From assembly GCA_002395905.1 (NCBI GenBank), contig DGVK01000151.1, positions 1 through 10,210 of the forward strand: a stretch of 10,210 nucleotides of DNA. The letters run 5' to 3'. The notes under the pieces are model-generated. The model was not told the DNA's origin and searched no databases. It saw only the letters and a program-made list of their open reading frames with translations. This DNA is from Verrucomicrobia bacterium UBA4286. GTDB lineage: Bacteria; Verrucomicrobiota; Kiritimatiellia; RFP12; UBA1067. Both the position numbers and the translations under genes were made by a program. This document shows, one piece after another, positions 1 to 6,685 of the stretch (the first letter of the stretch is position 1; the number at the start of each line of letters is the position of its first letter).

Positions 1-77
1 ATATTAGGTATTTTGTAGCGCGCCCTGCCGACCACCCTTCTGAACCCCTCCGGCGCCGGGCTTTCATCCAGCCCCCC

Positions 78-99
78 AAACCGGGAACACTCCCCGTTT
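78..99 (-). terminator. Weak imperfect hairpin downstream of the symporter gene (possible terminator)
   Basis: Bases 78-86 and 91-99 form a nine-pair stem with one C/C mismatch (G/G in the minus-strand transcript) and a four-base loop. It starts 26 bases beyond the symporter stop codon. In the minus-strand transcript only three U residues follow the second arm before a G run, so it is not a textbook intrinsic terminator. A second GC-rich palindrome, ccggcgccgg, lies at 50-59 but has no room for a loop. I see no gene in bases 1-124. The hairpin is only a candidate transcript end. Confidence 0.22.
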
Positions 100-124
100 C
101 CGCGCTTACAAACCTCTGAACAGG

Positions 125-1285
125 CTATTTTCCAGAGCGGAAGCGGTCCACGACAAGCGCTATCGCGCCGTCGCCTGTGAGGTTGCAGGCGGTCCCCACT
201 CCGTCGATGGAAAGATAAGCGGCGATAAGTATGGCATAGTTCTGCGGCGCGAGACCGAGGACGGATTCCGCAACCGGCGCAGCCGCAAGCACCATTCCGC
301 CGGGCACGCCGGGTGCGGCGACGGCGAGGACGCTCAACATCAGCACATACTCTGCAAAAGCGCCGGCGTGAAGCGTTCCGCCGGACAGCAGAAGGAAGCC
401 CGCGCTGAATACGGTTATCTTGGCGATACTGCCCGCGAGGTGTATGTTCGCACAGAGCGGCACGACGAGATCGGCCGTCTCTTCGCCTACGCCGTTCGCC
501 CGAACCTGGCGAAGCGTCACCGGGATCGTCGCAGCCGACGAGCAGCATCCGAGCCCGGTGAAATAGGCAGGCAGCATCGTCCAAAGCGCCTTGAGAGGAT
601 TGCGCCGCGTCAAAGCCCCCGCGATGCAGTACTGCAATATGAGCACAAGCCATGTCGTCGCAAGCGCCGTCACCACGATCTTGAGGCCGGGGCCGCAAAC
701 CTGCGCAAGCGCACCGCGCGCCGTAAGATCGGCGACAACCGTCATTATATAGACCGGCAGAAACGGCACAACCGCCTTTCCGATAGCCATCGTCACGACG
801 CGTTTGGCGTCATCGAATGCACGCGTCAGCACAGGGCAGTCGAGCGACGCCATTGCAAGGCCGAACACGAAGGCGACGGCCAGCGCCGAAATCACGCCCG
901 TCAGCGGCGGAATCTTGAGCGTGAAATACGCCGGAAAGCTCTCAGCCGCCTCAGACGCGGCAATCGTTCCCGAAACGACGCGCGGCAGAACCGTGTCGGC
1001 GATGCAGAAACCCAGCGCACCGGAAAGGATCGTTGATGCGTAGGCGAGCGCGATTGTGAAAAGCAGCAAGCGCCCTGCACCACGGCCGGTCTCGGCAATA
1101 GCAGGAGTGACGAGGCCGATGATTATCAAGGGGACGATGAACTTCACAAACTGTGCGAACGTGCCGCCGAAGGAGTTCAGCGCCCTTATAACGCATGCAG
1201 GCGCAAAAAGTCCGGCCGCCATCCCTACGGCCATGGCCACTATAAGTTTTGCCAGCGCCAGCTCGTGCAATTTGCGCGCCATCAT
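125..1285 (-). CDS. Dicarboxylate/amino-acid:cation symporter (DAACS) family transporter with atypical binding-site residues
   Basis: This 386-residue inner-membrane protein has the layout of the glutamate/neutral amino acid transporter family: N-terminal helices, re-entrant hairpin 1 with the serine-containing motif CCSSAATIPVT (residues 247-257), helix 7, hairpin 2 (APGVPGG, 324-330) and helix 8 ending in NLTGD (368-372). The family takes up amino acids or dicarboxylates with cations. By hand alignment to archaeal GltPh, the helix 7 NMDGT motif reads HLAGS (282-286). Helix 8 keeps counterparts of Asp394, Thr398, Asn401 and Asp405 (D361, T365, N368, D372), but the substrate-contacting Arg397 position is Gly364. 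That argues against a glutamate or aspartate substrate; a neutral solute is more likely, identity unknown. The start is one of two adjacent ATGs, with an in-frame stop 18 bases upstream (TAA, then five sense codons), so the N-terminus is well bounded. No clear Shine-Dalgarno is visible. The gene lies 60 bases after the LamG gene and could be reached by readthrough or have its own promoter. Confidence 0.92.
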   Translation of the reverse strand: MMARKLHELALAKLIVAMAVGMAAGLFAPACVIRALNSFGGTFAQFVKFIVPLIIIGLVTPAIAETGRGAGRLLLFTIALAYASTILSGALGFCIADTVLPRVVSGTIAASEAAESFPAYFTLKIPPLTGVISALAVAFVFGLAMASLDCPVLTRAFDDAKRVVTMAIGKAVVPFLPVYIMTVVADLTARGALAQVCGPGLKIVVTALATTWLVLILQYCIAGALTRRNPLKALWTMLPAYFTGLGCCSSAATIPVTLRQVRANGVGEETADLVVPLCANIHLAGSIAKITVFSAGFLLLSGGTLHAGAFAEYVLMLSVLAVAAPGVPGGMVLAAAPVAESVLGLAPQNYAILIAAYLSIDGVGTACNLTGDGAIALVVDRFRSGK

Positions 1286-1345
1286 ACGGACAGTTGCATT
1301 TTATCACTCATATGCGTCTGGATACGGCCATTTGTCTGCGAACGC

Positions 1346-4300
1346 CTACTTGACGATGATCATCATGCCCGGACGCGGACCGCTCCACGTCAAGCGGACG
1401 GTTGCCGCGTCAACACCCTCTTGATATGTGTAGCTGGTGCCTCCATACCAGGTCTTGTTGGTCCATGCTCCGTTCACAAGTTCTTCGGTGTAATAGCCGA
1501 CGACAGACTTGCCGCCGACAGTCTCTCCGGACGCGTCGAAGGTGTAAGAACCTTCAACCTTGTAGGCTGTCTCAGCGCCGTTGAGCGACACCACAACATT
1601 CGTCACACCCAGCGCGCCGAAGTAGCGCACGGCATCGACGTTGCGGTTGCGGACGATCTCCTCCTCGGTCAGCACGCGGTCGTAATAGCGGAAGAACTTC
1701 ACCGTGCCGACGAAGCCTTCGTTCCCGGCATTGAGATTGCCGAGTCCATAGCCGGAGTCCTTAACTTCTTTCATCGAGGAGAACTCGTGGTAGAGTCGCT
1801 GTGCACCGTCCTTTCCGTCCTCGACATATTCGGTGGGGATAGTCGTATCCGGGAACATCATGGCCTTCTTGTTGTCGAAGTCCTGGATGCCGGTCGCGAA
1901 GCCGTATTGGTTGCCAGGGGCGTGGAAGAACATTCGCGTGCCGTTCTGCGCGACCCAGCAGAAGGAATTCTTCGACTGGTCGTTGTAGTTGTCCTTGATG
2001 ACACTGAAGTTGAAGTAACTTCCATGGCCGTTGAAGCTGTAGGCGTGGCTTGTTGTTGTTGCGGTCTGGTCGGCGGGGTTGCCGTCGATGAGCGTCTGCA
2101 TCGTGAAGTTCTTCAGGATGAAGCCCGCATTGCCCTTGAAGCGCGGACCGCCGCGGAAGATATAGCCGTCATCCGCCCATTCGCCCGTGGTGGTCTCACC
2201 GCTCCTCCACGCGAGATCGTAGTCCGAACCGGCCGAGCCGAGGTTCTTCCAAGTCGAGGCCTCGGAGTAGTGGTCGGAATCCTTGTAGCCCCTATTCCGG
2301 ATGCCGTCATAATTCCAGAGAAGCCCCGCCTGCGAATAGTCATCGAAGCTGTAGTCCGCCGCCGTGCGAAGGCCGTGCGTCGCCTTCCAGCGCCAGGTGA
2401 GGCGGACGCGACTTGGCGAGGAACCGCTGGTGTAAGTGTAGGAGTTGCCGGTTTGCGATGTTGCATTGGTCCATGTTGAGCCGTCCCAGGTCTCGACGGT
2501 GTAGCCTTCGCAGTCGTAGGCGATGCCCTTGGCCGTCACGGTCGCCGGCGCGGTGAAAGTGTGGCTGCCATCAACGGCGTAGGAGCCGTCGGGCTCTTCG
2601 CCGCGCAAATACGGAACGGTCGATTGCACGACGACATTCGGATTGTCGGGGATGCCGAAGTAGCGCCAGTTATCGACGACGCGGTTCGTCGCGACTTCCG
2701 CAGCAGAGAGCGCGTGGTCGTATTGGCGGAAAGACTTCATCGTGCCGACGAAAAGATCATCTACCTTCGTCTTACCGTAGCCGCCAAGGCAGAATCCTTT
2801 ATCTGAGTAGCCGACCGAATTATTGTCACAGCTACCCGTGCCGGACGTAGGCTCCGTCGTGCCGTCGAAAAATTTCTGTGTATTGTTGTCCCGCGCGATT
2901 GCGGTCATGTAGTCATAAACGCCACCTGTCATGTATGCCCAAGACGTCGGTTGTTTCGAGGATTCGTATTTCCAAAACAGGGTTCCGTCCGATTTCCGCA
3001 GCTGGAACGCAAATTTTTGATACTCGGCTCCGAGCAGATAGCTATTGGCCGTTACTTGATCCGACGCCTTGGCATCGATCAACATCTGAAGCGAATAGTT
3101 CTTCCCTACGGTGAAGTTGCCAGGATCATTGCAGCGGAAGCGGCTTGTGCCTTTCATCGTGAACCCGTTCTCCGTCCAGTAGCCGGGATCGTTGACCTCT
3201 TTGGTATTGAGATCGGGAACATCGACCCAGCCACTGCGATCCAGCTTCAGGCGCTGAACGAATACGTCGTTTGTGTATCCTATTGAGCCGAGGTTCACCC
3301 AGTTCGTCGCCGTGTAGGAGTGCGGCAGGTTGGTTCCTACGTTGCAGATGCCGTCGTAGAATGTTTCCAGACCGTCCCAGACATAGTCATGTACGGTATA
3401 ACCAAGATTTTTGAGACCGGCCGCCTTTGCCCATTGCCACGTGAGGCGGACGCATTCACCTTCGGTCACGACACAGGCGCATGGCTGGTAGAGCGCGGCT
3501 TTGTGGAAGACGGATTCGGACCAGCCATCGCCACTCCGCGTTTCAAGCGTATAGCCCGTGCAAACGTATGCGGTGCCGTTCACATTCGTGGTCGCGGGCG
3601 CGATGAAGACATGGCGACCATCGACGGCGTAGCATCCGGCAGGTTCCGCGCCCGTCGCACCAGCGACGGCGGTTGCGACCACCACGTTCGTCACGGGCAG
3701 CGGCGCGGCGCGGTCGAAGAAGCGACGCTCGTCGATCACGCGGTTCCAGGCGAGTTCGTCGGCCGTGAGGACGCGCGTGTAGTATCGGTAGGTGTGGATG
3801 GTGCCGGTGAACTGTCCGTCGAAGCCTGTATAGCCGCAGATGCAGTAGCCGTTGTCGGTCTTTCCGGCGACCGAGTCGAAGGAGCGGAATCCGTCGCCGG
3901 ACGTCGGAACGGCCGTTCCGCCGAAGAACGTCGCCGTCTTGTCCGTTCCGTTAAGGATTGCCGTCATGTAGCCGATCTCGTCGCCGGACAGGAACGGATG
4001 ATTGGCGGTGGTGGAGTTCTGCGTCTTCCAGTAGACCCGCGAGTTCGCCTTGTCGACGAAGAACGCAAAGTTATCCTTCTGAACCGACATGAGGTAGGGG
4101 TTTGCACACGTCTGGCCGGAAGCCGTGGCGGTGACGAGCATCTGGATCGTGTAGTCAGTTCCTGTGTCGATTTTCGCAACCGAGCCGCTTCCTGCAGCAC
4201 GCAGTTCACTGTCACCCGTGAACGTGAAACCGTTCTTCGTCCAGGATCCGAGGTTGCGTCCGTTCACTGGGTCAAGGCTTGACGGTGCGCTGCTGTTGGC

Positions 4301-4585
4301 AAAGCCATTGCCGGCCTTATTCAGATAGCGGATCCAGACATCGTTGTTCGCGCCGGAGGAACCGAGGTTCTTCCACGTCGTCGCAGTGGTGGAGTGCGGC
4401 TTGTCAGCACCCTGGTTGCGTATGCCGTCGTAGTTCCAGACAGCGCCTGGAACGTAACAGTCCACATCGAAGGCGCGGTAGTCCGGGCTGTCCCAGTACT
4501 TTATGCCTGCGGAGGCCGAGACGGCGGCGAAGACGGCGGATGCGGCGAGCGCTGCGCGGGCGGACTTGTGTCGATTGGCGTTCAT
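1346..4585 (-). CDS. Secreted triple LamG-repeat protein (concanavalin A-like fold), probable cell-surface binding protein
   Basis: The 1079-residue product has a signal peptide (basic start, hydrophobic residues 11-24, likely cleavage after SASA at 23-26). It is then built almost wholly from three diverged tandem units, about residues 34-391, 392-739 and 740-1066. Each unit starts near a (W/F)-(N)YDGI(R/C)N motif followed by W(K/V)NLGS. It continues as a Laminin_G_3-like beta-sandwich ending in FxGT(I/M/V)..(Y/F)R.Y....L(T/S)..E, then a smaller beta module (AVDGSHTFTAPA type) and RLTW. The protein stops at a short hydrophobic tail, GMMIIVK. LamG folds usually bind carbohydrate or protein at the surface, and no catalytic residues are recognisable. 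The start ATG overlaps the SUMF1 stop as ATGA and is preceded by AGGAG ten bases upstream, so translation is probably coupled. It is the last gene of the sigma-factor operon. Family assignment is firm; ligand and attachment mode are unknown. Confidence 0.93.
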   Translation of the reverse strand: MNANRHKSARAALAASAVFAAVSASAGIKYWDSPDYRAFDVDCYVPGAVWNYDGIRNQGADKPHSTTATTWKNLGSSGANNDVWIRYLNKAGNGFANSSAPSSLDPVNGRNLGSWTKNGFTFTGDSELRAAGSGSVAKIDTGTDYTIQMLVTATASGQTCANPYLMSVQKDNFAFFVDKANSRVYWKTQNSTTANHPFLSGDEIGYMTAILNGTDKTATFFGGTAVPTSGDGFRSFDSVAGKTDNGYCICGYTGFDGQFTGTIHTYRYYTRVLTADELAWNRVIDERRFFDRAAPLPVTNVVVATAVAGATGAEPAGCYAVDGRHVFIAPATTNVNGTAYVCTGYTLETRSGDGWSESVFHKAALYQPCACVVTEGECVRLTWQWAKAAGLKNLGYTVHDYVWDGLETFYDGICNVGTNLPHSYTATNWVNLGSIGYTNDVFVQRLKLDRSGWVDVPDLNTKEVNDPGYWTENGFTMKGTSRFRCNDPGNFTVGKNYSLQMLIDAKASDQVTANSYLLGAEYQKFAFQLRKSDGTLFWKYESSKQPTSWAYMTGGVYDYMTAIARDNNTQKFFDGTTEPTSGTGSCDNNSVGYSDKGFCLGGYGKTKVDDLFVGTMKSFRQYDHALSAAEVATNRVVDNWRYFGIPDNPNVVVQSTVPYLRGEEPDGSYAVDGSHTFTAPATVTAKGIAYDCEGYTVETWDGSTWTNATSQTGNSYTYTSGSSPSRVRLTWRWKATHGLRTAADYSFDDYSQAGLLWNYDGIRNRGYKDSDHYSEASTWKNLGSAGSDYDLAWRSGETTTGEWADDGYIFRGGPRFKGNAGFILKNFTMQTLIDGNPADQTATTTSHAYSFNGHGSYFNFSVIKDNYNDQSKNSFCWVAQNGTRMFFHAPGNQYGFATGIQDFDNKKAMMFPDTTIPTEYVEDGKDGAQRLYHEFSSMKEVKDSGYGLGNLNAGNEGFVGTVKFFRYYDRVLTEEEIVRNRNVDAVRYFGALGVTNVVVSLNGAETAYKVEGSYTFDASGETVGGKSVVGYYTEELVNGAWTNKTWYGGTSYTYQEGVDAATVRLTWSGPRPGMMIIVK
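1388..2368 (-). repeat. LamG unit 3 of 3 in the secreted surface protein
   Basis: This covers residues about 740-1066. It starts with WNYDGIRNRG (757-766) and STWKNLGSAG (777-786), closes the LamG fold with FVGTVKFFRYYDRVLTEEEI (958-977), and has a shortened, more diverged small module (KVEGSYTFDA, 1009-1018) before RLTW (1064-1067). Unit 1 and unit 3 share the amino acids WNYDGIRN, but their codons differ at several third positions, so the duplication is old. Confidence 0.8.
2369..3412 (-). repeat. LamG unit 2 of 3 in the secreted surface protein
   Basis: This covers residues about 392-739. Landmarks are FYDGICNVG (409-417), NWVNLGSIG (428-436), FVGTMKSFRQYDHALSAAEV (612-631), AVDGSHTFTAPA (670-681), GYTVETWDGSTWT (694-706) and RLTWRW (728-733). 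It is the unit closest to unit 1 in the small beta module. Unit 1 to unit 2 spacing is 359 residues. Confidence 0.8.
3413..4486 (-). repeat. LamG unit 1 of 3 in the secreted surface protein
   Basis: This covers residues about 34-391. Landmarks are WNYDGIRNQG (50-59), TTWKNLGSSG (69-78), the LamG closing segment FTGTIHTYRYYTRVLTADEL (259-278), the small module AVDGRHVFIAPA (320-331) and RLTWQW (380-385). It differs from the other units in a cysteine cluster just before RLTW (C369, C371, C378), where units 2 and 3 have SYTY-containing stretches. Boundaries are judged by eye. Confidence 0.8.
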
Positions 4586-5916
4586 GGTTTATTTTCTCCT
4601 TGTGAACTTGCGTAGGGGACTGGGTTGAAAACGAGGCGCGAGCCTATGCATGGATCCTTGGCGTCGCACGGATGCTGCGAGCGCCAGTAGAGCGTGACGG
4701 TGTCGCAGCGCGAGAATTTCCAGTCGCCGCCCTTGAGGATACGGCGATTGGGGTATTTCGGGGAAGGGGTAGTTTCGCCGACGGGGTCGATCTCCGCGAG
4801 CGGCTCGCCGTCGTTCTGCCAGTCGAGAACCATCTCCCATACGTTGCCGAGGACGTCGTAGAGACCATAGCCGTTCGGCTCCTTCAGGCCGCCGCGCCTG
4901 ACGCCTCCGACGCCGGAGGTGTTGGCGGAGAACCAGGCGAGCGGGTCGGCTCTTGCGGTATCGGCGACAGGCGAGCCGTCGTAGTATGCCACATCCCCTT
5001 CCATGCCGCCGCGCGCCGCCTTCTCCCACTGAGCCTCCGTCGGCAGATCGAAGCACCCCGGCAGACCGGTGCGCACGCCGAGCTTGCCGACAATGGAATC
5101 TGGCGCGATGCCCCGTTTCGAGGGCCAGTCGTGCGCGGCGCCCGGCAGGGAGTCGCCGCGCATGGTGTTCAGCGTGTCGTTGACGCTTGGCAGCAGGACG
5201 TCCGGACGCGACAGGTTTCTGCCGCTGTCGATGATGCGGTACTGGTATTTGGTCAGTTCGAAGACCGCGATGTAATACGGATTGGAAATCGTCACGCATC
5301 TCGCGGGCGAATACCGCCGGCCCGTACCGGCCGAGCCGTGGCCCATCGTGAACGATCCCGCAGGGATGCGGCGGAACGCCATAAGCTCGCGGAAGTAACG
5401 CTCGTCGCCCACGAGCCCTGTCCATATCGCGCCGCCGGACGCCGTCCCGCGCCACGCCCCCCACACGCCGTTCGTGAGGGCGTTGCGCGTTACATACTGC
5501 CGTGCGCCGCGCGCGTCCGCCTCCTTGGAAAGATCAAAGACGACATACAGAACATCCTCGTCCAGAACCGGCTCGGATGAAAGAGCGACCTTGAAGCGAT
5601 TGATACGCCCGCGCGCCTTGAGCACCGGATCTTTTGAAGGCGTAAGAACTATGTGCTTTACCCCGTCGCCGTCGATTACGGTATCGCCGGCGAGCGCGAG
5701 CGTCGAGACCCGGCCGATCTCATCCTCGCCGTCATATGCCGTAAGCGAAAGCTCGCGAACCGACCATACAGGCTCGTCCCAGCCTTTCACAATGAAATCG
5801 ATAGACACATCCTCCGACCACGGCCACTGCTGGACGAGCGAGACGTCGGAAATCGTCGTCCCGCCTGCCGCCGCAAGCGCGATACCTGCAAGGAATATGG
5901 TAAAAAGCCTCTTCAT
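4582..5916 (-). CDS. Secreted SUMF1-fold (formylglycine-generating-enzyme-like) protein with N-terminal beta domain; lacks the FGE cysteine pair
   Basis: This is a 444-residue exported protein. Residues 1-18 look like a signal peptide (MKR, then a hydrophobic stretch to AAAGG). Residues about 20-180 form a separate region with alternating hydrophobic segments, starting SDVSLVQQWPWSEDVSIDF; I infer a beta-sandwich. Residues about 181-432 are the SUMF1 (FGE-sulfatase) domain: RRIPAGSFTMG (182-192), ELTKYQYRII (220-229), LPTEAQWEKAARGG (291-304), NGYGLYDVLGNVWEMVLDW (348-366), RILKGGDWKFSRC (392-404) and GSRLVF (425-430). True FGEs use two cysteines five residues apart near the last block. Here C404 is present but position 409 is Leu, so formylglycine formation is unlikely and a binding or structural role is more plausible. 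No sulfatase gene is present. It starts 13 bases after the anti-sigma-like gene and overlaps the LamG gene by ATGA. Its Shine-Dalgarno is poor (AAAGG directly abuts the ATG). Confidence 0.93.
   Translation of the reverse strand: MKRLFTIFLAGIALAAAGGTTISDVSLVQQWPWSEDVSIDFIVKGWDEPVWSVRELSLTAYDGEDEIGRVSTLALAGDTVIDGDGVKHIVLTPSKDPVLKARGRINRFKVALSSEPVLDEDVLYVVFDLSKEADARGARQYVTRNALTNGVWGAWRGTASGGAIWTGLVGDERYFRELMAFRRIPAGSFTMGHGSAGTGRRYSPARCVTISNPYYIAVFELTKYQYRIIDSGRNLSRPDVLLPSVNDTLNTMRGDSLPGAAHDWPSKRGIAPDSIVGKLGVRTGLPGCFDLPTEAQWEKAARGGMEGDVAYYDGSPVADTARADPLAWFSANTSGVGGVRRGGLKEPNGYGLYDVLGNVWEMVLDWQNDGEPLAEIDPVGETTPSPKYPNRRILKGGDWKFSRCDTVTLYWRSQHPCDAKDPCIGSRLVFNPVPYASSQGENKP
4596..4600 (-). promoter_or_regulatory. 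Shine-Dalgarno of the LamG gene inside the SUMF1 coding end
   Basis: On the minus strand AGGAG is followed by ten bases and then the LamG ATG at 4585-4583. The site lies within the last codons of the SUMF1 gene, whose TGA stop overlaps that ATG. This supports both the chosen start and translational coupling of the two secreted proteins. It is the clearest ribosome binding site in the window. Confidence 0.75.
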
Positions 5917-5929
5917 CCTTTCGCTTCTG

Positions 5930-6661
5930 CTATTTCTTTACCACCCTGAACCCGGCGGAACCGTCAAACGTAATGCGCGAACCCACACCAGAAACTCCGC
6001 GCACGAACCCGATCCCCTCTGCTACAAGGCACGCAACCTCGTCACCTGCACCATGCTCCCCGTTATAGAAGGTAAGCTTGGCGGTAAACACGTCATCCTC
6101 GCAGAAATCGTCCGGAACCGGCGGGTTCCATACAGGAAACGCATCATTCTTGCCATATACCTTCTCTGCAATTATGCCGCTGCCGGTTATGGTGAGCCGC
6201 GCCGAAACAGCCTTCTCGGGCCACTCCCAGGCCATCTGCGTCTGGCCGGCGTTAAGCGTCTTCCAAAGAGCCGTCGCGCAGGGATTCGCGTTGACGACGC
6301 TTTCATTTGAAATCGACGCGGCTCCAGCCGCCGGCACATGCGTCGAGACCACCCCCAGGGTCTCTACATCCTCTATGCACACCGTATTACACCCGTCGAC
6401 CGGTCGCGCATCGCCCTCGACCTCTTTCTTCACCGCCACAGTCGCCGCCCATGCAGCGATCAACACCGCCGCCGCCATCGACGCCGCATACCTGAAGCCG
6501 CGCCATCTGCGCATGTCCTCACCGCCGCAGCGCGAAGAGCGCAGAGCCGCAAGACACCGGCGCTCGAACCCGGTCGATGCATCAGGTATATCGGCTTCGG
6601 ACGCGAGCGCCGACACGATGATGCCTTCTTCAAAGTTTTCTTTCTCTGCAAAACGATCCAT
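5930..6661 (-). CDS. Single-pass membrane protein in the anti-sigma position, with an unrecognised extracytoplasmic beta-rich domain
   Basis: The 243-residue product has a charged N-terminal part (1-56, predicted cytoplasmic), one hydrophobic segment (about 57-76, YAASMAAAVLIAAWAATVAV) and an outer part of about 165 residues. A short cytosolic helix-rich segment plus one membrane span, encoded straight after an ECF sigma gene, is the usual arrangement for an anti-sigma factor. I infer that role from position and topology; the sequence matches no domain I can name. It lacks the HxxxCxxC zinc motif of ZAS anti-sigma factors; the cytoplasmic cysteines are only C36 and C45. The outer part begins with a low-complexity linker and from about 126 has alternating hydrophobic stretches (LTITG, FTAKLTFYNG, RITFDGSAGFRVVKK), like the beta-sandwich modules of its secreted neighbours. 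It also holds five cysteines (91, 95, 128, 187, 211). The start is fixed by an in-frame TGA nine bases upstream of the ATG; GGAG lies 12 bases upstream. Confidence 0.85.
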   Translation of the reverse strand: MDRFAEKENFEEGIIVSALASEADIPDASTGFERRCLAALRSSRCGGEDMRRWRGFRYAASMAAAVLIAAWAATVAVKKEVEGDARPVDGCNTVCIEDVETLGVVSTHVPAAGAASISNESVVNANPCATALWKTLNAGQTQMAWEWPEKAVSARLTITGSGIIAEKVYGKNDAFPVWNPPVPDDFCEDDVFTAKLTFYNGEHGAGDEVACLVAEGIGFVRGVSGVGSRITFDGSAGFRVVKK

Positions 6662-6673
6662 GATCTTGATTCA

Positions 6674-6677
6674 CTCC
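6674..6677 (-). promoter_or_regulatory. Candidate Shine-Dalgarno of the anti-sigma-like gene
   Basis: GGAG on the minus strand sits 12 bases before the ATG at 6661, longer than optimal spacing. It lies inside the 24-base gap after the sigma-factor stop. An in-frame TGA between it and the ATG rules out a more upstream start. Confidence 0.45.
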
Positions 6678-6685
6678 ATATGTAA

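Noticed and set aside
1286..1345. Search for a terminator or promoter between the LamG and symporter genes
   Set aside because: Only a four-pair GCAT/ATGC stem was found; there is no U-tract and no clear -35/-10 pair.
1265..2479. 404-codon open frame on the plus strand opposite the LamG gene
   Set aside because: The opposite strand encodes clear LamG repeats; this translation is low-complexity Val/Arg/Ala-rich and has no domain.
3320..4282. 320-codon plus-strand open frame opposite LamG units 1-2
   Set aside because: It is a shadow of the repeat-bearing gene, with no motif and a start inside a LamG-coding region.
4672..5580. 302-codon plus-strand and 291-codon minus-strand alternative frames over the SUMF1 gene
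   Set aside because: The SUMF1 frame carries all conserved blocks; the alternatives are Arg/Pro-rich compositional shadows.
4582..5916. Active formylglycine-generating enzyme
   Set aside because: The CxxxxC pair expected near the C-terminal block is not present and no sulfatase gene is in the window.
5930..6661. Zinc-binding (ZAS) anti-sigma factor
   Set aside because: No HxxxCxxC motif occurs in the cytoplasmic part; the only cysteines there are C36 and C45.
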